Assembly: GCF_003350005.1 (NCBI RefSeq)
Contig: NZ_QLKS01000001.1
Location: 663,946 to 727,945, forward strand
DNA from: Psychrobacter proteolyticus
Lineage (GTDB): Bacteria > Pseudomonadota > Gammaproteobacteria > Pseudomonadales > Moraxellaceae
Length of the DNA: 64,000 nt
Direction: 5' to 3'
How positions within the stretch are numbered: position 1 is the stretch's first letter; each line of letters opens with the position of its first letter. Both the position numbers and the translations under genes were made by a program. Positions 55,808-64,000 of this stretch are shown here, one piece after another. The notes beneath the pieces are model-generated. The model was not told the DNA's origin, ran no database searches, and saw nothing but the letters and a program-made list of their open reading frames with translations.

Positions 55808-55880
55808 AGATCAGCGTTAAAATAGCTAGGTGTTAGAGCAAACAATCGTCAAAATAGATAACCAGTAAATTAGACATCCC

Positions 55881-55915
55881 ATAAAAAACACGCGCTATTA
55901 GACGCGTGTTTTTTA
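55881..55915. terminator. Bidirectional terminator, ruvC / META lipoprotein
   Basis: AAAAAACACGCG pairs with CGCGTGTTTTTT around an eight-base loop. Confidence 0.93.
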
Positions 55916-55952
55916 TGACTATGAGCATTTCAAATGCTCAAACTATAATAGA

Positions 55953-56903
55953 CTACTCTACAACTAAACTTTCAATCACAGCATCTAATATATAAGCATA
56001 CTTTTCATCAGCAGTATCATCTTTAGTTGGCTCATTAGTCTCTGATAGTTCATTGATGTTTAGCGGATAGCGTTGTAAGCGTAACACCTCTTCGTGTTTG
56101 CTATCATGCTGATAGCCATCGATTTCACCAACGAATACTCGCCACTGTCCTTCGTGAGTTTTGATGCCTTGATCATTATAAGTAATAGGCTTAATTTGTA
56201 GACATTGCTCAGAGTTACCTGCTTCGCAAGGTACAGTTTCGGAGTTTACTGCCCAAAATACTGTTTCACCCTTACTGTTGTATTTCGCTTGCGCAGTAAG
56301 CCTACCATTCCAAACCAGAGTCACATCATCGTCAGTAAACTGGGTCAATACTGGGTTATCACCTTGATCAATTTTGAACTCACTACTGCCCTGCATCAAC
56401 GTATTTAAGGTGTTTTCTGCCACGTCTAAATCGCCACAAGACATTTTTGTACTCATACCTTCTTCAGTAGTTAAGGTATGCCCTTTTAACTGGTAGCCAG
56501 CACTAATCGTATTACAGCCTACGCTATAGCTTAGCGTATCTTGCCCTTGATATTGGTTGAATGCAAGCGTTACCTGACTGTTGATATTCGCAAATTCAGC
56601 TATAGGTTGTTCATTGGCGTCGACTGCATTTACTAACGTCCAACGATGATGAGATAAGGTGGTCGTCAGCTTTTCTTGAGCGGTTAACTCAACAGGTTCT
56701 GATTCGTCTGATGTAGAGCTCATACTAGATACCAGACCTTCACTTACGGCTGAGTCTGTCATCTCGCCAGCTTCAGCACCCTGCGATGTATCATTTTCGC
56801 TAGACGCCGCTTCTTTTTGACATGCACTTAGCATCAGGCTAACTGCCATCATACTGGGTAATAGCAGTAATTTTAACGTTGGCTTATTTCGGCTACCTAC
56901 CAT
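55953..56903 (-). CDS. META and DUF4377 domain lipoprotein
   Basis: A 316-residue predicted lipoprotein with lipobox LSAC (Cys28). An acidic Ser/Glu linker (about 30-75) precedes the META (HslJ-like) domain at about 83-200: HHRWTLVNAVDANEQPIAEF, YSVGCNTISAGYQLKGHTL, MSCGDLDVAENTLNTLM. The C-terminal domain (about 215-285) fits DUF4377: SETVPCEAGNSEQCLQIKP, then GQWRVFVGEIDGYQ. Two-domain proteins of this sort occur in several gammaproteobacteria. HslJ-type domains are linked with heat shock and novobiocin resistance in E. coli; the function here is not known. AGAGG precedes the ATG. Confidence 0.87.
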   Translation of the reverse strand: MVGSRNKPTLKLLLLPSMMAVSLMLSACQKEAASSENDTSQGAEAGEMTDSAVSEGLVSSMSSTSDESEPVELTAQEKLTTTLSHHRWTLVNAVDANEQPIAEFANINSQVTLAFNQYQGQDTLSYSVGCNTISAGYQLKGHTLTTEEGMSTKMSCGDLDVAENTLNTLMQGSSEFKIDQGDNPVLTQFTDDDVTLVWNGRLTAQAKYNSKGETVFWAVNSETVPCEAGNSEQCLQIKPITYNDQGIKTHEGQWRVFVGEIDGYQHDSKHEEVLRLQRYPLNINELSETNEPTKDDTADEKYAYILDAVIESLVVE

Positions 56904-57083
56904 ATTACATACCTCTTAGTAAGCTTGTACAACTTATCTCGCGTACCATCTATATTTTAAAAAAACTATTCCTCTTAAATGAACAATTTAAAAACATAAC
57001 TAATATAACTAAGCTAGATTAACCACTATAACCTTGGCACTATTAACCTATGTAACGAAATGTTGATTTTTATTATATTTCAT

Positions 57084-57117
57084 AAAAAAACAGCTAACGA
57101 TTGAGGTTAGCTGTTTT
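57084..57117 (-). terminator. Terminator of the GST gene
   Basis: AAAACAGCTAAC pairs with GTTAGCTGTTTT around a seven-base loop, with extra T on the minus-strand side. Confidence 0.9.
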
Positions 57118-57190
57118 GCTTTATAGCGATCAATTTACCAAATAGGTTAATAGATAAGTTTCATGACTTAAACTATTTTTCTAGAACCTT

Positions 57191-57853
57191 TTAGTCATTC
57201 ACACTCGCAGGTTTAGCTTTAGCCATATTTTTAATACTAAAACGTTCGTTCATCTTTTGATAAAAACGAGATAGGTTTTCGCCTTGCTCATTAGGATTAA
57301 TTTTCAATACTTTACCAAAGTCCAAGCTGAGATATAGCACGATATCCGCAAAACTTAATTGCTCACCTACTAGGTATTCACGACCTTCTAGTATCGTCTC
57401 AAAATACGCCATGGCTTTGACCGCACGAGCAATTGATGGTGCGACGAACTCTGGCACTTGCTCAACACGTTGTGCTTTAGATGGATGACTGTGCTGAAAC
57501 GCGAGCATCAAGTTATACATCACTTCAAACTCTGCAACACGGCGCATAGAACAAACTTGCGCACGCTGTACCACATCATTACCCATGACCGAACGCTCAC
57601 CGTAAACACGATCTAGATACTCACAAACTGCCTGCGAATCATTCAATACAGTACCATCATCTAAGGTCAAAACAGGTACGGTCTGCATCGGATTCATTTG
57701 CGTAAATGCTTCTGACATTTGCTCATTTGCCGCAAAATCAATGTCTATCACATCCACATCATCCATGTCATCGACATCGATACCTTTTGAAGCCAATAAG
57801 ATAAGCGCTTTACGCGGATTGGGCGCTGTACGGGTAATATATAGTTTTTTCAT
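57191..57853 (-). CDS. Glutathione S-transferase family protein
   Basis: A 220-residue cytosolic GST-like protein. The thioredoxin-fold N-domain starts MKKLYITRTAPNPRKALILLASKGID and has the cis-Pro glutathione signature TVPVLTLDDGTVLNDSQAVCEYL (about 58-80). The helical C-domain has the capping motif LSFADIVLYLSLDFG at about 165-179. The usual catalytic Ser/Tyr/Cys near residue 10 is a Thr/Pro-rich segment, so activity needs proof. The start at 57853 has AAGGAG 7 bp upstream; a longer frame reaching 57931 has no site. A peroxiredoxin gene lies just upstream, separated by a long hairpin. Confidence 0.9.
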   Translation of the reverse strand: MKKLYITRTAPNPRKALILLASKGIDVDDMDDVDVIDIDFAANEQMSEAFTQMNPMQTVPVLTLDDGTVLNDSQAVCEYLDRVYGERSVMGNDVVQRAQVCSMRRVAEFEVMYNLMLAFQHSHPSKAQRVEQVPEFVAPSIARAVKAMAYFETILEGREYLVGEQLSFADIVLYLSLDFGKVLKINPNEQGENLSRFYQKMNERFSIKNMAKAKPASVND

Positions 57854-57999
57854 AGCAAACTCCTTGTAAGAATGATTGGACAGCGATTTGACGCTGATAC
57901 GCTTTATTATGGTTATTGTACTGATAAGCACAAATATTGATACGCTATACCACAGTTATAGCCTAATCTGGCCATCATGGCAAAGTGTTATTAATCATA

Positions 58000-58058
58000 A
58001 AATGTAAATAAATAAAGCCCCATAACCTTGAGTCATGGGGCTTTATTTATTTACATTT
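58000..58058. terminator. Long perfect terminator hairpin (24 bp) GST / peroxiredoxin
   Basis: 58000-58023 is the exact reverse complement of 58035-58058, with an 11-base loop. GCCCCAT/ATGGGGC is flanked by A/T-rich arms that give poly-T-like ends on both strands. It terminates the peroxiredoxin gene (ends 58073). Confidence 0.9.
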
Positions 58059-58072
58059 ATACATCAGTCTAA

Positions 58073-58711
58073 TTATTTGTTTGGTGCAGGTGTGGTACGT
58101 AGATACGGCTTAATCTCTTTGTGTCCTTTTGGATATTTTGCAGCGATATCTTCATTTTTCACACTTGGTGGAATGATCACATCGTCGCCATCTTTCCAGT
58201 CTACAGGTGTCGCAATGTTATACTCATCCGACAACTGTAGTGCGTCAATTACGCGGATAATTTCATCAAAGTTACGGCCACAGCTAGCAGGGTATGTCAG
58301 CGTTAGACGGATTTTTTTGCTTGGATCAATGATAAAGACGCTGCGTACTGTATGAGTGCTATCGGCATTAGGATGCATCATGTCATATAGCTCAGCGACC
58401 TCTTTATTAGGATCAGCGATGATTGGGAAGTTCATATCTGTGCCTTGAGTCTCACCAATATCGCTCGCCCACGCTTTGTGATCTTCTAGGCTATCAACAG
58501 AAATACAAATCGGCTTTACATTGCGCTTTTGGAACTCGCCATTCAGTGCAGCGGCGCGACCAAGCTCAGTGGTACATACTGGCGTGAAATCTGCTGGATG
58601 CGAGAAGAAAACGACCCAATGATCACCTGCCCACTCATGAAAATTGATGTCACCTTCTGTGGTTGTAGCGTCAAAATTTGGTGCGGTATCACCTAAACGT
58701 AAATGTGCCAT
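58073..58711 (-). CDS. 1-Cys peroxiredoxin (Prx6 subfamily)
   Basis: A 212-residue AhpC/TSA-family peroxidase that reduces peroxides. The active-site segment SHPADFTPVCTTELGR places the peroxidatic cysteine at Cys46. The Prx6 C-terminal extension (RTLTYPASCGRNFDEIIRVIDALQ and IPPSVKNEDIAAKYPKG) is present. Length and motif fit the 1-Cys Prx6/LsfA branch. AAGGAAT precedes the ATG. It lies upstream of the GST gene on the same strand; GST often recycles 1-Cys Prx, so the pairing is plausible biologically though the hairpin separates the transcripts. Confidence 0.93.
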   Translation of the reverse strand: MAHLRLGDTAPNFDATTTEGDINFHEWAGDHWVVFFSHPADFTPVCTTELGRAAALNGEFQKRNVKPICISVDSLEDHKAWASDIGETQGTDMNFPIIADPNKEVAELYDMMHPNADSTHTVRSVFIIDPSKKIRLTLTYPASCGRNFDEIIRVIDALQLSDEYNIATPVDWKDGDDVIIPPSVKNEDIAAKYPKGHKEIKPYLRTTPAPNK

Positions 58712-58928
58712 GCTTGATTCCTTAGCTATGTGAATGAACGCTTATATCGACACGTCGGCCTCGCGTTCTATTATTATCATCGACGTGCTCAGCTATCAAA
58801 TATAACATAAAGCACATCCGTAAAAACTGAATTTATCTTAACAAACTGGTTATGAATGTCTTGTGACGGATTGTCATGCGGTTATTCCGTTTACCACTAA
58901 GCGGAATAGTAACTGCTTTGATAGTTAA

Positions 58929-59678
58929 CTAAACTACCATACCCGCATCCCATAAACAAAACTCGCCAAACTTGCCTTTTTTGCTAGTACCACCAGCTGC
59001 ACGTCCCGCATCAGTCAATACCAACTCACTATCCTGCGCTTCTAAATAGCCCGCTGCAAGCAACTTATCATTTAACTCTTGGGTCTTAAAGCCCAATTCC
59101 TTAGCAAGCTTGGCCGTGGTCAGTTTAGAATAGTTAGGTGTGGCTTCTGTCGTAGAGGTAGAGGTAACGGTTGAATGAGAAGTGATATTTACTGCTTTAA
59201 CGTTATGTTCAGGCTTACTCTCCGTTTCGGTCACCTTCTCAAGGGACATTCTGACTTCATCACTGATACGAATGATGCGCTGCGCTTCTTCGTAAGTATC
59301 GGCATACAGTTTGGCATCGTCATTACGATAAATCAGCACGCCCATCTCGTTATTATTGACTTGGCTAAATTCGTAAAGGTTCAAGCTAGTGATAATGCAT
59401 TCATTTTCATTCAGGTAGCATTTCGCATGCAAGTTTTTGCAAAAACTGGTACGAATGAAGGTCAGGTTTTTGAGCCAATTTATCTCTTCTGGGTGTAAAT
59501 CATTTTTGCCATAGACAATGCGAATGTCGATTTTTAGGCGATTACGGTCTTCTAATAGCTCTTTAATACGCTCATTAAGCTTCAGATATGGGCTAATGAT
59601 AATCAACCTATCAGAAGCATTTTTAATCAACTCTTCTAGATGATAAGTCGTCCCACTACTGTTTAGAAACTTTGCCAT
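58929..59678 (-). CDS. Phospholipase D-like protein with a single HKD motif
   Basis: A 249-residue soluble protein. Residues 12-150 are a PLD/nuclease-type domain (DRLIIISPYLKLNERIKELL, then IRIVYGKND). The catalytic motif is His84-x-Lys86 (LHAKCYLN) with Glu91 instead of Asp, followed by Ser98-x-Asn100. Only one motif is present, so it would work as a dimer, like bacterial Nuc or BfiI. A Ser/Thr linker (about 175-195) joins a small C-terminal domain (KLTTAKLAKELGFKTQELNDKLLAAGYLE...LTDAGRAAG) that looks like a winged helix. The ending EFCLWDAGMVV is unusual. Start at 59678 with a GAGGAA site. A nuclease role is inference. Confidence 0.85.
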   Translation of the reverse strand: MAKFLNSSGTTYHLEELIKNASDRLIIISPYLKLNERIKELLEDRNRLKIDIRIVYGKNDLHPEEINWLKNLTFIRTSFCKNLHAKCYLNENECIITSLNLYEFSQVNNNEMGVLIYRNDDAKLYADTYEEAQRIIRISDEVRMSLEKVTETESKPEHNVKAVNITSHSTVTSTSTTEATPNYSKLTTAKLAKELGFKTQELNDKLLAAGYLEAQDSELVLTDAGRAAGGTSKKGKFGEFCLWDAGMVV

Positions 59679-59736
59679 TCTTATTTCCTCAAATCTTATT
59701 ATGCTTAACTTTATAACTGCACATAATAACTGCACA

Positions 59737-59772
59737 TAAAAAAGCCCATTCCTAGCGTACTAGAAATAGGCT
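59737..59772 (-). terminator. Terminator of glnS
   Basis: On the minus strand AGCC and ATTTCTAG pair with CTAGGAAT and GGCT (one G-U, one bulge), followed by six T. It lies about 83 bp after the glnS stop and just upstream of the PLD-like gene. Confidence 0.82.
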
Positions 59773-59854
59773 AACTTGCAAACTACTATTGTTCAGTATT
59801 ATTTCAAAATATCCATTTGGATAAGGATACTTTTAAATACTAAGCCAACATAAA

Positions 59855-61594
59855 TTAAGCTGGCTTATAACTATCACGTAAGCTAACGATTTGGTTAAAT
59901 ACTGGCTTATCCGTGCTGTGATCTTCGCTGTCAGAGATGAAGTAACCTTCACGCTCAAACTGGAAACGCGTGCCAGCATCGGCACTGACCAAAGATGGCT
60001 CAACTACTGCATTTAGCTCAGTGAGCGAGTTCGGGTTTAGCGCTTGATGAACATCAGCGACGCCACTTGGGTCCTCAGCACTGAATAGCTGCTCATACAT
60101 GCGGACTGTCGCTGGCACACCTTGACTGGCTGATACCCAATGAATCACGCCTTTGACCTTGCGCCCTTCAGGGTTGTTACCCAAAGTAGCAGGGTCAATC
60201 GTCGCTTTTAGCTCAACGACATTACCATTTTCATCAGTGATATGCTCAGTGACGGCTAACACATAGGTGTTACGTAGACGAATCTCTGGCTTTTCTGGAG
60301 AGAGACGCTTGTAGCCTGCTGGCGGTTCAATCTCGTAATCACCTTGGTCAATGTATAGCGTTTCGGTAAATGGAATTTCACGCTCACCCATATCGACGTT
60401 AGGATGGTTCGGCTGAGTCAACCAAAGCGTCTGAGTCGTATCATCAAAACGCGCATTGACGCTATCGGCTTTTTGAGATTCCCAGCTGCTGACCGCTTCG
60501 CTAAAGTTAGTGATAGTCACTTTTAATGGCTTTAGCACTGCCATACCGCGACCGGTAGTCGTCTCTAATGACTGACGAACGCTAAATTCCAATAAGCGGA
60601 AATCAACCACGCTATCCGCTTTGGTCACGCCCACACGCTCACAAAAATCACGCAAGCCCTCTGGCGTATAACCACGGCGACGCATGCCAGCGACGGTCGG
60701 CATACGTGGATCATCCCAACCGCTTACGATACCTTCATCTACCAGCTGCTTGAGCTTACGCTTACTGGTCAATGTGTGATCAACGTTTAAGCGACTAAAC
60801 TCGTACTGATGCGGTGGTACGTCAAAACCGATTTTTTCGATAACCCAGTCATAAAATGGACGATGATCTTCAAACTCAAGGGTACACAACGAATGAGTAA
60901 TTCCTTCTAACGCATCCGAGAGCGGATGAGCAAAGTCATACATCGGATAGATACACCATTTGTCACCAGTTTGGTGATGCGCTTGATGCATAACGCGATA
61001 GATGACAGGGTCACGCAAGTTCATATTTGGGCTGGCCATATCAATCTTAGCGCGCAAAATAGCCTTACCTTCAGCGTATTTACCTTCTTTCATATCATTG
61101 AAAAGCGCTAGATTTTCTTCGACGCTGGCATCACGCTGCGGAGATGGCGTACCTGCCTCATTGAATGAGCCACGGTTTTCTTTAATTTGCTCAGGCGACT
61201 GTAAATCAACATAAGCATCACCTTGCTCAATCAACTGGATTGCCCATGCATGTAGTTGGTCGAAGTATCCTGACGCATGATGCGCCTCGCCTGCCCACTC
61301 AAAACCAAGCCATTTGACATCGTTTTCGATATTATCGATGAAATCTTGCTTTTCTGCGGTTGGGTTGGTGTCATCAAAACGCAGGTTGCACACACCGCCG
61401 AACTCTTTGGCCACACCAAAGTTTAGGCAGATAGACTTTACATGACCTAAATGTAAGTAACCATTTGGCTCAGGCGGAAAGCGCGTTACAATTTGCTGGT
61501 ATTTTTGCGCATTGACATCGTCACGAATGATATTACGAATAAAATCGTTTTTTGGTTCATCTTTTTGTGCATTGTTGCTTGAGTGATCACTCAT
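59855..61594 (-). CDS. glnS: Glutaminyl-tRNA synthetase
   Basis: A 579-residue class I synthetase charging tRNA-Gln. The HIGH-type motif is FPPEPNGYLHLGHVKSI (40-56) and the KMSKS-type motif is LTSKRKLKQLVDEG. Conserved LRFDDTNPTAEKQ, YDFAHPLSDALEGITHSLCTLEF and the GFDVPPHQYEFSRLNV segment follow. The C-terminal beta-barrels bind the anticodon (ESQKADSVNARFDDTTQTLWLTQP). AGGAG precedes the ATG. It is close to the usual length (about 555). Divergent from ppiB. Confidence 0.97.
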   Translation of the reverse strand: MSDHSSNNAQKDEPKNDFIRNIIRDDVNAQKYQQIVTRFPPEPNGYLHLGHVKSICLNFGVAKEFGGVCNLRFDDTNPTAEKQDFIDNIENDVKWLGFEWAGEAHHASGYFDQLHAWAIQLIEQGDAYVDLQSPEQIKENRGSFNEAGTPSPQRDASVEENLALFNDMKEGKYAEGKAILRAKIDMASPNMNLRDPVIYRVMHQAHHQTGDKWCIYPMYDFAHPLSDALEGITHSLCTLEFEDHRPFYDWVIEKIGFDVPPHQYEFSRLNVDHTLTSKRKLKQLVDEGIVSGWDDPRMPTVAGMRRRGYTPEGLRDFCERVGVTKADSVVDFRLLEFSVRQSLETTTGRGMAVLKPLKVTITNFSEAVSSWESQKADSVNARFDDTTQTLWLTQPNHPNVDMGEREIPFTETLYIDQGDYEIEPPAGYKRLSPEKPEIRLRNTYVLAVTEHITDENGNVVELKATIDPATLGNNPEGRKVKGVIHWVSASQGVPATVRMYEQLFSAEDPSGVADVHQALNPNSLTELNAVVEPSLVSADAGTRFQFEREGYFISDSEDHSTDKPVFNQIVSLRDSYKPA

Positions 61595-61890
61595 CGGGCA
61601 TTGCTCCTAACGCAAATTGTCAATTCATGGTGCGTGTCATCACGCATCACAAAACGTTCAAACTAAAATATTAAAATAAAATGGGGATATAAAAACTCAG
61701 ATCATGCGACCGCATTATCAAAAATGGGTAAAGTTGCGTTATTCTATCAGGTTTCACAAACGCATTAACAGCCTGATACATGACACGGGATAAAAAAGCC
61801 GTTAGACTACCCGTAACTTTTTAACCACCAACTTTTTAACCACCACTTGACAGCGTCATTTAAGGCGCTGCAATCAAAAAGGAATATCTC
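61595..61890. other. Divergent region glnS / ppiB
   Basis: About 296 bp. It carries a short tandem direct repeat, AACTTTTTAACCACC, at 61815-61829 and 61831-61845. No further feature seen. Confidence 0.5.
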
Positions 61891-62406
61891 ATGGTAGACA
61901 TGCCACCAGTAGTAGAACTTGAAACCAATATGGGTGCGATCGTTATCGAACTCAACGAAGAAAAAGCACCAAAGACCGTAGAAAACTTTCTAAACTATGT
62001 AAAATCTGGTCAATATGACGGTACGATTTTCCATCGCATCATTGATGGCTTCATGATTCAAGGCGGCGGAATGGACGCTGAGATGAATGAAAAACCAACC
62101 AATGCACCAGTTGAGAACGAAGCTGACAACGGTCTAAAGAATAACAAAGGTACGATTGCTATGGCACGTACCCAAGATCCGCATTCAGCAACCAGCCAGT
62201 TTTTCATTAACGTAAAAGACAATGATTTCCTAAACCACTCTGGCAAAAACATGCAAGGTTGGGGTTACACCGTATTTGGTAAAGTAACAAGCGGTATGGA
62301 CGTTATCGAAAAAATGCGCGGCGTACCAACAGGTCGTTTCGGTATGCATGCTGATGTACCAAAAGAGCCAGTTGTTATCACTTCAGCGACCATCGTTTCT
62401 GAATAA
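61891..62406 (+). CDS. ppiB: Cyclophilin-type peptidyl-prolyl isomerase
   Basis: A 171-residue cytoplasmic cyclophilin accelerating proline isomerisation in folding. Motifs are [19 protein letters not shown] (active Arg/Phe/Met/Gln region, about 48-66), [20 protein letters not shown] and the [15 protein letters not shown] segment. No signal peptide, so cytoplasmic PpiB rather than PpiA. AAGGAA precedes the ATG. lpxH follows after 85 bp on the same strand, without a terminator between. Confidence 0.95.
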   Translation: MVDMPPVVELETNMGAIVIELNEEKAPKTVENFLNYVKSGQYDGTIFHRIIDGFMIQGGGMDAEMNEKPTNAPVENEADNGLKNNKGTIAMARTQDPHSATSQFFINVKDNDFLNHSGKNMQGWGYTVFGKVTSGMDVIEKMRGVPTGRFGMHADVPKEPVVITSATIVSE

Positions 62407-62490
62407 CGATTGTTTCTAAAAAAAGTATTGCCACAGCTACCTAGGTACATAGCGTTACCAAGGTAGCGACTGTTATAAGGACAAAGATAA

Positions 62491-63345
62491 ATGCAAAGTT
62501 TTAATCACTTAATCACGACCCGCCCTCATCAGGTGCGGCAAGTATTGATTAGCGATTTGCATTTATCGTTCGATGAGCCTGCCTTAGTGCAGGCTTTTTT
62601 GGCGCTGCTTGATGACTGTCTCGCCCTGCCAGCGCTCAAACGCCTATTTATATTGGGTGATTGGTTTGAGGTCTGGCTGGGCGATGATATGTATCTGTCC
62701 CTATTAAAAGAGAAAAAGTCAGAGGATGAGCAAAAAGCGCATTGGCTGACAACGCTTATCGTCAAGCTCAAGCAGTTACGTATCAATGGATGTGAGATAT
62801 TGGTCATGCATGGCAATCGTGATTTTCTGTTAGGTCAGCCGTTTTGTAACCTGTTCGGTGGTGAGCTAATCAACGAGCCGTACACTTTGCCTGTTGGTCA
62901 GCAGAATTATCGCTTAGAACACGGTGATGCGCTCTGTACTGATGATAAAAAATATCAGTTCTTTCGCAAAATCATGCGCAATCGTTTAACCCAGTGGTAT
63001 CTGCTTAATAAGTCACTAGAAAAACGCTTAGCCATCGCAGACAACATGCGTAAAAAAAGCCAGCAGAATAATGCGAACAAAGCTGCGCATATCATGGATG
63101 TGAATGATAAAGCCGTACGTCAAGCCATTACTAATAGTGATGCCTTATTGCACGGACATACTCATCGTCCCGATATACATCAAGCGACCGCTGATAAAAA
63201 ACGCTATGTGCTTGGTGACTGGCGCTTATTAGATACCGACACACGCCAACCTAAAGTAAGCGCTGTGATTGGCGCAGTGACAGGCGACGAGCATTCAAAT
63301 GACAAGACTGAGTTTGGATTGTTTGAGTTTAAAGCGCTGACGTAA
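62491..63345 (+). CDS. lpxH: UDP-2,3-diacylglucosamine diphosphatase LpxH
   Basis: LpxH hydrolyses UDP-2,3-diacylglucosamine to lipid X and UMP in lipid A synthesis, at the inner-membrane face. The 284-residue metallophosphatase shows the two-metal motifs SDLHLSFDEP (about 22-31), LGDWFEVWLGDD (about 56-67), MHGNRDFLLG (about 107-116), EHGDALCTDDKKYQ and HGHTHRP (about 215-221). It is longer than the E. coli protein (240) by about 40 residues, mostly around 185-210 and the C-terminus. The ppiB-lpxH order on one strand suggests co-transcription. Terminator at 63377-63412. Confidence 0.95.
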   Translation: MQSFNHLITTRPHQVRQVLISDLHLSFDEPALVQAFLALLDDCLALPALKRLFILGDWFEVWLGDDMYLSLLKEKKSEDEQKAHWLTTLIVKLKQLRINGCEILVMHGNRDFLLGQPFCNLFGGELINEPYTLPVGQQNYRLEHGDALCTDDKKYQFFRKIMRNRLTQWYLLNKSLEKRLAIADNMRKKSQQNNANKAAHIMDVNDKAVRQAITNSDALLHGHTHRPDIHQATADKKRYVLGDWRLLDTDTRQPKVSAVIGAVTGDEHSNDKTEFGLFEFKALT

Positions 63346-63376
63346 TACATAGTATCTAAAAATATCTCCTAAACAT

Positions 63377-63412
63377 AAAAAGGGTCTGTTGATAGTTCAA
63401 CAGACCCTTTTT
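63377..63412. terminator. Bidirectional terminator lpxH / orn with MITE-like sequence
   Basis: A perfect 16-bp stem (63377-63392 with 63397-63412) around a TAGT loop, flanked by A5 and T5. The inner arm GGGTCTGTTGA is the same as the first 11 bases of the MITE ends at 19824 and 20008. Confidence 0.92.
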
Positions 63413-63477
63413 ATGTCTGCCACACTAGCTTCTCAAACTGCTTTGCAATCCAATATCTTGCTAGCTCGTCTCTAACT

Positions 63478-64000
63478 TTAAGGTATCAATTTAAAGAAAT
63501 GCTGACGATAATGTTTAAGCTCACGAATAGAATCACGAATATCATCTAGGGCCAAATGACTACCACCTTTTTCGAAGTTTCTTAAGATATCAGGACGCCA
63601 GCGGAAACAAAGCTCTTTGATTGACGACACATCAAGGTTGCGATAATGGAAGAAGCGCTCAAGCTCTGGCATTTGGCGCGCCATAAATCGACGATCTTGG
63701 CAGATAGAGTTGCCACACATAGGTGACTTACCACTATCAACCCATTTATTCAAAAATTTAATGGTTTCAGCTTCGGCTTCAGCCAATGTCACGGTACTAC
63801 GGCGCACACGATCGACTAGTCCTGACTGACCATGTTGCTTGGTATTCCAGTCATCCATTTTATTTAAGATTTGATCCGACACCTTGATAGCAAACACAGG
63901 CCCTTCGGCAAGCACATTCAAATCTTCGTCAGTGACGACAGTGGCAATCTCGATAATCTCATCGTTTAAGGTATCAAGTCCGGTCATTTCTAAATCAATC
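63478..64000 (-). CDS. orn: Oligoribonuclease Orn (5' part beyond window)
   Basis: Orn is a DEDDh 3'-5' exoribonuclease that degrades 2-5-nt RNA and pGpG. The frame is open to the right edge and reads [17 protein letters not shown], so the ATG within IDLEM is internal and the true start lies a few residues further right. Catalytic Asp/Glu are in IDLEM, Asp in [10 protein letters not shown], and the final His/Asp in [17 protein letters not shown]. The C-terminus is intact (stop at 63478). It is convergent with lpxH. Nearly complete (about 174 of 180 residues). Confidence 0.95.
   Translation of the reverse strand, partial: IDLEMTGLDTLNDEIIEIATVVTDEDLNVLAEGPVFAIKVSDQILNKMDDWNTKQHGQSGLVDRVRRSTVTLAEAEAETIKFLNKWVDSGKSPMCGNSICQDRRFMARQMPELERFFHYRNLDVSSIKELCFRWRPDILRNFEKGGSHLALDDIRDSIRELKHYRQHFFKLIP

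Noticed and set aside
57854..57931. Extended N-terminus for the GST protein
   Set aside because: AAGGAG and the canonical MKKLY start at 57853 are much better.
1..64000. CRISPR arrays, prophage genes, transposase genes, restriction or toxin-antitoxin modules
   Set aside because: No regularly spaced repeats, and no gene product resembles these families; the MITE is the only mobile-type element supported.

Overview
The window looks like chromosomal DNA of a Moraxellaceae gammaproteobacterium, most probably Psychrobacter. The evidence is the mix of families rather than any marker gene: a two-domain polyphosphate:AMP phosphotransferase of the Acinetobacter type, an ubiE-ubiJ-ubiB cluster, pilSR, a gacA-type regulator, a 6S RNA with the gammaproteobacterial core, moderate A+T content and psychrophile-like Asn/Gln/Asp-rich linkers. 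I could not run a search, so the genus is an inference.

Layout. 1-9.6 kb: partial recJ, two small envelope or unknown proteins, a HisC-type aminotransferase, uvrB, dps, a cation diffusion facilitator and an acyl-CoA thioesterase. 9.6-12.3 kb: a DUF2177 membrane protein and a divergent LysR/MFS pair. 12.4-17.7 kb: a minus-strand four-gene lipid-modification cluster (SDR, FAD oxidoreductase, DUF1365, Cfa-like methyltransferase). 18-20 kb: aspartate aminotransferase, tRNA-Asn and a 185-bp MITE-like element with perfect terminal inverted repeats. 20.1-24.8 kb: arsenic resistance operon arsR-arsC-arsH-arsB, divergent from a metallo-beta-lactamase/rhodanese protein. 25.1-25.4 kb: tRNA-Val and tRNA-Asp. 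25.6-28.7 kb: glutathione peroxidase, msrB and an XRE-HTH/AlaA-type aminotransferase fusion. 28.8-32.8 kb: PiT phosphate transporter and PPK2. 33.1-37.6 kb: unknown protein plus ubiE-ubiJ-ubiB. 37.7-43 kb: ruvB, ruvA, fba, Ala-rich lipoprotein, pgk. 43.4-45.7 kb: DksA-like protein, thiE, pbpG. 46-50.3 kb: gacA-like, pilS, pilR. 50.4-55.8 kb: S41 protease, gpmI, 6S RNA, fxsA, ruvC. 55.9-64 kb: META/DUF4377 lipoprotein, GST, 1-Cys peroxiredoxin, PLD-like protein, glnS, ppiB, lpxH and partial orn.

How the genes work together. Most of the window is core housekeeping: DNA repair (recJ, uvrB, ruvA/B/C), glycolysis (fba, pgk, gpmI), ubiquinone synthesis, translation and RNA turnover (glnS, tRNAs, orn), lipid A (lpxH) and type IV pilus control (pilSR). 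Oxidative-stress functions recur (dps, gpx, msrB, peroxiredoxin, GST). The accessory-looking parts are the ars block next to tRNA-Asn and the MITE, and the lipid cluster. In the lipid cluster, the Cfa homologue lacks two of the bicarbonate-binding residues of true cyclopropane synthases, so it may make a different modified fatty acid. That cluster and the HTH-aminotransferase fusion are the best candidates for incompletely described biology. No CRISPR array, phage module or transposase gene was seen.
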